From assembly GCF_025766255.1 (NCBI RefSeq), contig NW_026516686.1, positions 424,104 through 488,103 on the forward strand: DNA of 64,000 bases, given 5' to 3'. Of the stretch, positions 1-6,879 are shown one piece after another. Under the pieces are notes generated by a model. The model was given only the letters and a program-made list of their open reading frames with translations. It made no database searches and was not told the DNA's origin. Within the stretch, counting starts at the first letter, position 1; the number at the start of each line of letters is the position of its first letter. The DNA comes from Zychaea mexicana (lineage: Eukaryota > Mucoromycota > Mucoromycetes > Mucorales > Lichtheimiaceae). A program made the translations under genes and the position numbers.

Positions 1-133
1 CAAATTAACTAATACTTCAGATTCATTAATAGATGAACTATATGCTTCACTATTATTTTCTGAAGGGTATTTATTTATACATACCACTGAAGGTAATAAA
101 GCTAAAAGTAAATTATCCGGAGTATTAATCTAG
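1..133 (+). CDS. 3' end of an unidentified AT-rich reading frame (cut by window edge)
   Basis: A frame open from position 2 runs 43 codons to a TAG at 131-133. Its product is hydrophilic with a few hydrophobic patches, and codon use is strongly A/T-biased like the 409-codon frame nearby. No ATG is present inside the window, so if real it is the C-terminal end of a longer protein. I do not recognise the family. It could equally be a chance open stretch in AT-rich DNA. Confidence 0.3.
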   Translation, partial: KLTNTSDSLIDELYASLLFSEGYLFIHTTEGNKAKSKLSGVLI

Positions 134-194
134 ATATTACTAGTAATTAAACCATCAAGTGTTTTAATCCTAATGTAACTTGAAATAAGCTCTG

Positions 195-300
195 TAAAAG
201 AGTTTAAATCGCAGGTATTCGAAGGGAAAATAGGGCAATCGCTAAAAATATAGAATAAGTTTGTAAACATCATTTTTTTAAAGTAAGTAAGTAATTAGAT
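195..300 (-). pseudogene. Broken duplicate of the 5' end of the 409-codon frame
   Basis: On the minus strand this stretch resembles the start of the gene at 441-1670: a run of GATAGCATC-like sequence, an ATG region, then the segment that reads LAIALF-LRI in both copies (209-243 against about 1571-1605). The copy carries indels and stops soon after the matching block, so it cannot encode the full protein. It lies downstream of the intact frame in the same orientation, which suggests a partial tandem duplication within the AT-rich segment. Confidence 0.5.
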
Positions 301-440
301 AGCATCTAATTTTTAGTAATGATTTATTTAGTTTTAAGATTAATTATCTCTACTTCCAGTACCGCCACAAGAAGGCATAAATCAAGGTACCGGGGGGAAT
401 TTTATAAAATAATAATAATAAATATTGATATCATAGGAGA

Positions 441-1670
441 TTATTTATTATTATTATAAAATAATAATAATAATCTTTTATATGAATCATCAACCCAGAA
501 TGATTCGTTTAAGTAATAGCAAATAACTAAAATTCCAATATGACATAATAACATAATTATTAATAATACAAAATTATTCCAATCTCTTAATGAAATAATA
601 AGGCAAACTAATTTATGTAATAAAGGTCTATTCTTAATAAATTCTTGTTCTTCAATTTTAATTAGTTTACTTAATATACCTAAAATTAAAAAGAAACAAC
701 CAAGAATTCCAATAAATGTATATAGACAAATACATAAAATTAAAATAGGAGTAGGATTTCCATCACTACCTCTAAAATATTCATTTAATAAATTAAATAC
801 ATCTTGTGGATTTTCAATGAATTTTGAAATTAATTCTACAAAAATATTACTATTTTCATTTAGAGAATTAATTCTGAAGTTTCTATCTGGTGGAGGACTA
901 CCAGATCTTTCAATAGAGTGATAATACATTCTTTCATACATTTCTCTCAATTTTTTTCTTTCTTCATAGTTATGATTCATCACTTCACCTAATCTATAAG
1001 TAGCAAAACCACCAATAGTACCAACAACACCTAAAAATAATCCATTTCTAGGATTTGTTTTTGCAATTTTAACTGCAGCAGTTATTGTTGTTCTAGAAAT
1101 AATTCCCGCAGCAACTCCAGGAGAAGTAATTAGTTTATCATTTTTAAAATTACTATTTGATGGATGATTATTTGACCCTGCACCTCCATCTCCAAAATAA
1201 ACATTAAAAGTATTTTTTGAAGGATTTGTATTAGATGAATCAGGGGCAGAACTTATATAAATTAATAAACTTAGTAATACTAAACCTAAAGAGCCTGTAA
1301 AAATGTTAGAAAGATTATCATTTAAGAGGTGAATAAATTCTATAAAATAAAGATGAATAGAATCAACTAGAATATTAGGAATTAAAAATATAGATGCAAA
1401 TCTAAAATGATTTTTATCTGTAGAATAGTAATACTTATGTTTAATAAACTTAATAATGGATAGAATATTATTCTGTAATAAAGAATAATAAGTTTGTAAT
1501 AATCTATTACATCCATAAATAAGTATTTTAAACCAATAACTAGAAATAACCCAAACTAAGTTTAAAGTTAATCGCAGGATACGAAGGGGGAATAGGGCGA
1601 TCGCTAAAATTTTAAAAGACATTTTTGTAAACATTTTTTTTAATAAATTAATAAAATTAGATAGCATCAA
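441..1670 (-). CDS. 409-aa membrane protein of mitochondrial-plasmid type, unknown function
   Basis: A long uninterrupted minus-strand frame starts at ATG 1670, or at an ATG one codon later. It has several hydrophobic segments: near residues 15-55, around 90-110, about 120-140 (SLGLVLLSLLIYI), a Gly/Ala-rich segment around 180-225, and two strong spans near the C-terminus (about 305-330 and 360-385). A charged arginine-rich stretch around 235-260 separates the halves. TGG codes tryptophan and no TGA is used internally, so both nuclear and mitochondrial codes would read it. Codon use is extremely A/T-biased. The look is that of unassigned reading frames in fungal mitochondrial genomes and linear plasmids. 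I cannot name a family, and no intron is needed. Confidence 0.55.
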   Translation of the reverse strand: MMLSNFINLLKKMFTKMSFKILAIALFPLRILRLTLNLVWVISSYWFKILIYGCNRLLQTYYSLLQNNILSIIKFIKHKYYYSTDKNHFRFASIFLIPNILVDSIHLYFIEFIHLLNDNLSNIFTGSLGLVLLSLLIYISSAPDSSNTNPSKNTFNVYFGDGGAGSNNHPSNSNFKNDKLITSPGVAAGIISRTTITAAVKIAKTNPRNGLFLGVVGTIGGFATYRLGEVMNHNYEERKKLREMYERMYYHSIERSGSPPPDRNFRINSLNENSNIFVELISKFIENPQDVFNLLNEYFRGSDGNPTPILILCICLYTFIGILGCFFLILGILSKLIKIEEQEFIKNRPLLHKLVCLIISLRDWNNFVLLIIMLLCHIGILVICYYLNESFWVDDSYKRLLLLFYNNNK

Positions 1671-1984
1671 TCAAAAAATACTATTTTTTTAAAAAATAAA
1701 GACATTTAGTTTCTCATAAAATAATGATACTTATAGAATCCACCTCAAAATGTATGTCTGAATAAGATCCTATCTAGAAGGAAAGAAGTATGTTTGTTTT
1801 TTTTCCTTCTAAAGAGGTTTAATCAATAATTTAGTGATTACCAAAAATTCTTAATTTTTTATCAGTCACTAGATTATTAAAATTGTATATATCTTTTTAT
1901 ATTTATTTGAATATTAATTATGTCATAAATCTATTATGCCATAATGTTCATTAGAAAGGTAAAGTAACACTTTACCCTTTCTAA

Positions 1985-1987
1985 ATG

Positions 1988-2022
<35 letters not shown>
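1985..2022. repeat. (CAA)n microsatellite
   Basis: A run of about a dozen CAA/AAC units lies in the left arm of palindrome 1. Its partner in the right arm (about 3473-3500) is a shorter GTT run, so the arms have drifted in repeat number. Confidence 0.8.
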
Positions 2023-2471
2023 ATAACAATAAACAACAACATTGACATGTTCTTGTTTTTTCCTAATGGTAGAAAATACTCGAAATTATTATTTTAATGT
2101 ATTTTCAGAATATTAAAAAATAAAAACTTTATTTTTTTAATATTCAAAGAAAAGGATAAATATAAATATTTATCTCTTTTCTTAAAAAATAATTTATTGA
2201 TAGAAATTACCCTGAAAGGGTTAAAAGCTTGTGTAGCGAGCTAATTTCTATCTAATAAATCTATTTTTATTTAAACTCAGAACATAAATGTTCTAAAAAG
2301 AATATTCTATTCTTTTTGAGTTTAAATTCAAAAATAGAAAAAACAAATTGTTTTTCTATTTTTTAAGAAAAGAGATAAATATTTGTATTTATCCTTTTCT
2401 TTGAATATCTAAAAAATAAAGTTTTTATTTTTTGATATTCTGAAAATATATCAAAATAATAATTTTGAGTA

Positions 2472-3432
2472 CAGTTGTACCCCGGTTTTTGCAACCGAGG
2501 GTTTTCTGATTTTTTTTTGCAAAAAGTGAGGATTTGCAAGTAACGGGGTAAACAATTCTGCTTCAAATAGACACTGGATAAGTCATCCTATTAACACTAG
2601 CCCATTGTTTATCTGTCAGAGATTATGTATGATACGTTCTGTGGAAACATTCATACAGCTCTAAATGTTACTACTTGCATATATAAGACCGTTCTTTTAT
2701 TAAGCTGTCTAGTGGTTTGATAATTATTAGCTCTGTTAAGCATGACAAAATCGTTCCACAAGTTCACCTCTAAGCAAGAGGATCGAACCTACGACGAGCA
2801 CTTGAGCGGGCGGTGGACGAAAGCGCTGATTCGCCTATTCCAGGGCCAACGTCGAAAGAAAAACAGGTTGCAATTGCAGGAGTTTTGAGCTTTTTGGATA
2901 ATATCGATGACTGCGACTTAAAGAAGTCTTTGCGAAGGATTCAAGAGAGTCTCAGGCAGCAATCATTCTCCCGACAATCATCCCTTGATGACTTCTTCGA
3001 TGTATGTAGTTGAAAGCTCATTTGAGCAAACATTTTATTTCTATATCTATATGTAGTGTGTTCACTTTTTCTTATATCTTCTTCATTTCTTTTGTTGATT
3101 CAACCCAATCAGTGCTATATATGTGTCCCGATTCTACTGGCTCAACTACCAAGTAATAATTTTTATTTCGACAATAAATACATCTTCATATTTACATATT
3201 TATCTTGCAGTAACCGTATCATTTTATTCCTCATAATCCGCAACAGATGCTTCTTTCAGTTGATATTGCAAAAATTGAAGCTGCTTTTACCCCGATAACG
3301 TGCAAATCGTATAAACTCATTTGCAAGTTGCAAATTTGCGAAGCTACTAAGTTTTTCTTGAATTTTTCAAAAAAAGTTGCAGATATACAAGGAATTGCAA
3401 ACCCGGGGGTTGCAAAAACCGGGGTACAACTG
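2472..3432. mobile_element. Pogo/Tigger-type non-autonomous DNA transposon, 961 bp
   Basis: The element begins CAGTTGTACCCC and ends with the reverse complement, giving a perfect terminal inverted repeat of about 25 bp. A further subterminal match (GATTTGCA followed by an A/C-rich block) is near 2534 and 3290. It is flanked on both sides by TA (2470-2471 and 3433-3434), the target duplication typical of Tc1/mariner/pogo elements, and the CAGT...CCCC ends are typical of the pogo/Tigger branch. The only recognisable coding part is a short C-terminal transposase remnant at 2813-3013, so the copy cannot move itself. It interrupts the right arm of palindrome 1, and the left arm shows the unoccupied site. 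Confidence 0.85.
2813..3013 (+). pseudogene. C-terminal remnant of a pogo-like transposase
   Basis: A 66-codon frame begins with GTG rather than ATG and ends DNIDDCDLKK...RQSSLDDFFDVCS. Many pogo-family transposases end in a short tail with a Q-S/T-x-L/I-x-D-F-F motif. The same RQSSLDxF tail occurs in the second element at 60954-61085. No DDE catalytic domain or HTH domain is visible upstream, so this is a deletion derivative. Confidence 0.55.
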
Positions 3433-3746
3433 TATTTTCTACCATTAGGAAAAAACAAGAACATGTCAATGTTGTTGTTTGTTGTTGTTGTTCTTGTTGT
3501 TCATTTAGAAAGGGTAAAGTGTTACTTTACCTTTCTAATGAACATTATGGCATAATAGATTTATGACATAATTAATATTCAAATAAATATAAAAAGATAT
3601 ATACAATTTTAATAATCTAGTAATTGATAAAAAATTAAGAATTTTTTGTAATCACTAAATTATTGATTAAACCTCTTATAGAAAAGGAATACCTTTTCTA
3701 TATAAACTAGCATAAAGTATTGATGAATATTTATAATATTCATCTA

Positions 3747-4276
3747 GAGAGTTAAACATAAATCTGATGATTACAAAAAATTCTTAATTTTTTTATCATC
3801 TATAATATTTATATAGTTAATATAAATAGTTTTTATTATATGTTTATAAGAAAAATAAAACAAATTGTTTTCTATTTCTGTTCCTCCTCCTCCTCCTCCT
3901 CAAAATAAATAACAATAACAATAATAACAACAAACCCTTAATAGGCTTTTTATGTTCTTATTTATATATATTAAAAAATAATTAAAATCATTGATTTTTA
4001 TGTTTTTTTTCTTTCAAAAACATAATTTGTATTACAAATAATTGTTTTTTAATATATATAAATAAGAACATAAAAAGCCTGTTAAGGGTTTGTTGTTATT
4101 ATTGTTATTGTTATTTATTTTGAGGAGGAGGAGGAGGAGGAATAGAAATAGAAAACAATTTGTTTTATTTTTCTTATAATCATATAATAAAAACTATTTA
4201 TATTAACTATATGAATATTATAGATGATAAAAAAATTAAGAATTTTTTGTAATCATCAGATTTATATTTGACTCTC
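3747..4276. repeat. Giant palindrome 2
   Basis: The left arm (about 3747-3992) is the near-perfect reverse complement of the right arm (about 4040-4276), around a loop of some 50 bp rich in A and T. The arms include a CCT run (3882-3900) matched by a GGA run (4123-4140), and a block around 3943-3990 matched at 4040-4090. The outer sequences GAGAGTtAAA and its mirror differ at a few bases. It follows palindrome 1 directly and shares with it the motif AATTCTTAATTTTTT near the arm base, so the two may be related copies. Confidence 0.85.
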
Positions 4277-4370
4277 AAAGGAGGATATATAAATAACTGT
4301 TTCGTGTTAAACCCATTACCCTTCTAAAGGAGGATATGTAAATAACTGTTTCATGTTAAACCTATTACAC
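4275..4370. repeat. Two tandem copies of a ~49-bp unit
   Basis: The unit AAAGGAGGATAT-TAAATAACTGTTTC-TGTTAAACC-ATTAC occurs at about 4275-4321 and again at about 4324-4370, with only a few differences. It lies exactly at the border between the AT-rich segment and normal nuclear-like DNA. Confidence 0.8.
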
Positions 4371-4784
4371 CCCGATGTGATTCCCAAAGGAGCGAGAAGG
4401 TGGGAGGTTCGTAGTAACAGGATGTACTATAATGGTAGTCCCTGTAGTCGTATGGTGAGTAAAAAGGTTCTTCAGTGTAAATGATGGTAACCATGTTAGA
4501 CTTGGATTTTGAATACACTGGTGAAGAAGAAAAAAAAGTTTTTTTTGATAAACAAGTGAAAATTGAATTTCCACCAGACGCGTGACGTTGTAATTTTTTT
4601 GTCACTATTCTGCTTGTTCTGAGCATAATAAAGCAAAGGAATACAGGAAGAATGGGGAGCTGAAGAAGTACAAGTACTATGGAAACGGCTGTTGTAGTCG
4701 TTATGCGCGTGCGTCGTCCCTGTGTGTCTGGTTGTGCGTGTATATTTCACATATGCGGCTGCTCCACTTGATTTTCCAGACACC

Positions 4785-5245
4785 GTGTCAATGTCAAAAA
4801 AGTTTTATCTGATGGTCAGTGTGCCTACTATAAGAGGATTAAGTCCGCGGTTGCAATGGCAACAGCAGGTTATAGAAAACTAAGATTTGATGTCGCTGAT
4901 CCAAGCGTTGCGTCATAGATGACCATACTCAAGTACATTAATAAATGGCTAGTGTTGAGCTTATCGCTCAATACTTCTTGTAAATGTCAAAGCTTTTTTT
5001 ACACAAACAAGCGAATCGAAGCTTATATGCATGGTAACAGGAGGTTATGCAGCAGCTCTTTATAGCGTGCTGCCTTTTTCTCTCTCCCGGTGCGTCAAAG
5101 AATCGAAGAATGACTTATGGCTCTATTCAGTGCAGTGCTGATAAGCTTCTTAACAGAATGCATCAAAAACCTACAAAAGGTTACAGTATGCTGGGTAGCT
5201 TTGGACGGTATGGGATGACTGGATCTCCTCGACATTTAGGGTAGA
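4785..5245 (+). pseudogene. Decayed coding remnant, possibly of a transposon-encoded protein
   Basis: Plus-strand frames join loosely into a protein-like series: SDGQCAYYKRIKSAVAMA, YRKLRFDVADPSVAS, FFYTNKRIEAYMHGN, RRMTYGSIQCSADKLLNRM and PTKGYSMLGSFGRYG, broken by stops and frame changes. The last two parts are in one frame (5047-5244). The K-L-R-F, F-Y-x-N-K-R and P-T-K-G patches remind me of multicopy TnpB/Fanzor-like or similar transposon proteins of Mucorales, but this is recollection and the key catalytic and zinc-ribbon parts are not visible. Confidence 0.3.
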
Positions 5246-5919
5246 TCTTTGGTCTTGTTTACGGTTTTTAATATGAGAGACGACTGATGTACACTTATTC
5301 GCTGAATTATATACTGTATAATAATGTAGAAATGCATATGAGAAAAGTAGTACCGTTAAGTAAAGTTTTCAGATGTCGTCTTGCTAGTTGTACATAATGT
5401 TCGTTCCTCGTCTTTATTCTTCGAGGTAATATATATTCTCTCCATATATTCTTTGCTGGAGTGATATACTTTACATACTAACCTCGACGTTTCTCTTGCA
5501 TTCCATATCTTGTTATTGAGTTTCAAACCAATTTTAATATATGGGTATACATTCTGTGCACAGAGGTGGTAAGCAGCGTACAAGCAAGTAATAGTGTTTG
5601 TTAGCATTTGACGATGTACGAAAGCTCTGGAGCTTGTACAACATTCAACATTCATCAGCACGGCGTCAATTAAGGTGACTGATCACATCAGTCAGTGTAT
5701 AAGTAGAAAATGAATGGGAAATAGGTTATAATCATACTTTTTTTTGTATCCGCTGTCCTAACTGCTGCTATATACTGAGACAATGAACCATCAAAATATA
5801 ATGGACATCGTTTTATCGCTCTGGGACCAAGGCGTAGCAGGCATCCCTTGATCCGTCTCGGGCGTGTTATGATAAAAAACAATGACAGGGCGATGGAGGA
5901 TAGTCGGAGAACTTTAATC

Positions 5920-6494
5920 GTGCTCTGATGACAATGGTGGTGAATTGTCTTCGCCTAGGAACTCCCCGTCCAGTAGATGCTCTTCGGGGTGACAGAGCCG
6001 GTCGATTTCTCTAAGGACGTGTAATATCGCTGGCCATATAGTCTGTCATTTGCCGGTTGCTAAACCGACGTCGGTGCGTGGTAGTTTGTTAAGGATGACA
6101 TCAATGGTATGCATCCCTGGTGATACGATAAGAATTGTGGCATATGCGTCAGTAAGCTCTTGCCACTTGGACGGAGCAGCGGACAAACGAGACTGTAGTG
6201 ACCGCGGTTGACAGCTCGTGCACCACAACGGCAGTCCTAGTGTGGGTAATAGCGGGTAGCCAGTGCAGGCGCCAGCTAAGCAAGCGATGGAGATGCTGGC
6301 AAGTACAGGACGAGATCGATCGTGCTTGTGGGCCGAAGACACTGAACCGACATGGATGCTTGGCGTCGCTTCTCTAGTTCTCCAATACGAGCTTGTGCGA
6401 GTACTGTGTTGACAATGTTGGTGGGAGGATTTACAGAGTTGAGGAGCTCTCTATGAATATCTGTGAACAACCTTGCACAGACCTTATCACACAT
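5920..6494 (-). pseudogene. Decayed minus-strand coding remnant, unknown family
   Basis: Consecutive minus-strand frames have protein-like composition: one from 6494 containing NIVNTVLAQARIGELEKRRQ, a second containing KWQELTDAYATILIVSPGM, and a third containing LREIDRLCHPEEHLLDGEF. They are separated by frameshifts or stops. Together they suggest a single gene that has lost its frame. I do not recognise a domain, and no start, splice or promoter signal is convincing. Confidence 0.3.
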
Positions 6495-6879
6495 TCCACT
6501 ATTACATTGGCTTGACTTTTTCCTCCTGACCAGAGTGGGGTGGGGATTAATTCTTGCATCTAAACTTTATATCAAACGTATCCACGCGAACCACAAGGAA
6601 GCACCCGCAATGTCTATTGGCGCAGGTCAACAGTCTTTCACAAACAATAAAAACCAATTTTTCATCTTTTTCCGTAGTAAAATACATGAAGTTTTGAAAA
6701 ATGATTGTTCTTATTACAAATGTTGTGGTTTGCATCATATGAAGACAAAGTTGGCTCTATTACTATTAAATGTGTTTGTTGTAGAAATATATGTGTATGT
6801 GTCTCATTAATCAACCTATCAAAACGTTAAGGCACATTCAGTAACCTGTAAATCTGTGACACCCTTCTTATACATGCAC

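Larger units (their letters stand above)
1813..3676. repeat. Giant palindrome 1, right arm interrupted by a transposon
   Basis: The left arm (about 1813-2190) is the near-exact reverse complement of the right arm, which is split into an inner part (about 2357-2471) and an outer part (3433-3676). The inner spacer (about 2191-2356) contains smaller hairpins. Matching landmarks include the block around the CAA run at 1985-2022 against 3473-3500, the motif at 2045-2078 against 3435-3470, and the block around 1925-1955 against 3535-3570. With the inserted element removed, the structure is a long hairpin of more than 350 bp per arm. Hairpins of this kind occur in fungal mitochondrial DNA and at plasmid ends. 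Confidence 0.85.
1..4350. other. AT-rich segment of mitochondrial or plasmid character
   Basis: This stretch is strikingly richer in A and T than everything after about 4380. It contains a membrane-protein reading frame made almost wholly of A/T-ending codons, small GC-rich islands, CAA and CCT trinucleotide runs, and two giant palindromes. Fungal mitochondrial genomes and mitochondrial plasmids look like this, and nuclear genes of the same window do not. A pogo-type transposon sits inside it (2472-3432). Such elements belong to nuclear genomes, so I infer a nuclear insertion of organellar or plasmid DNA. A chimeric contig end cannot be excluded. Confidence 0.6.
4380..6879. other. Gene-free stretch with decayed coding remnants
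   Basis: No intact gene is visible. Two patches read like broken protein-coding DNA: the plus strand at about 4790-5245 and the minus strand at about 6494-5920. Both are listed separately. The rest shows no structure that I recognise. Confidence 0.5.

Noticed and set aside
2760..2830. GGTTCGATCC on the minus strand resembles a tRNA B box
   Set aside because: No A box, anticodon arm or pairing acceptor stem at the right distance; it lies inside the pogo-type element.
3231..3555. Overlapping open frames on both strands across the right end of the first pogo-type element
   Set aside because: They run through the terminal inverted repeat and the palindrome arm, have no motifs, and are chance frames.
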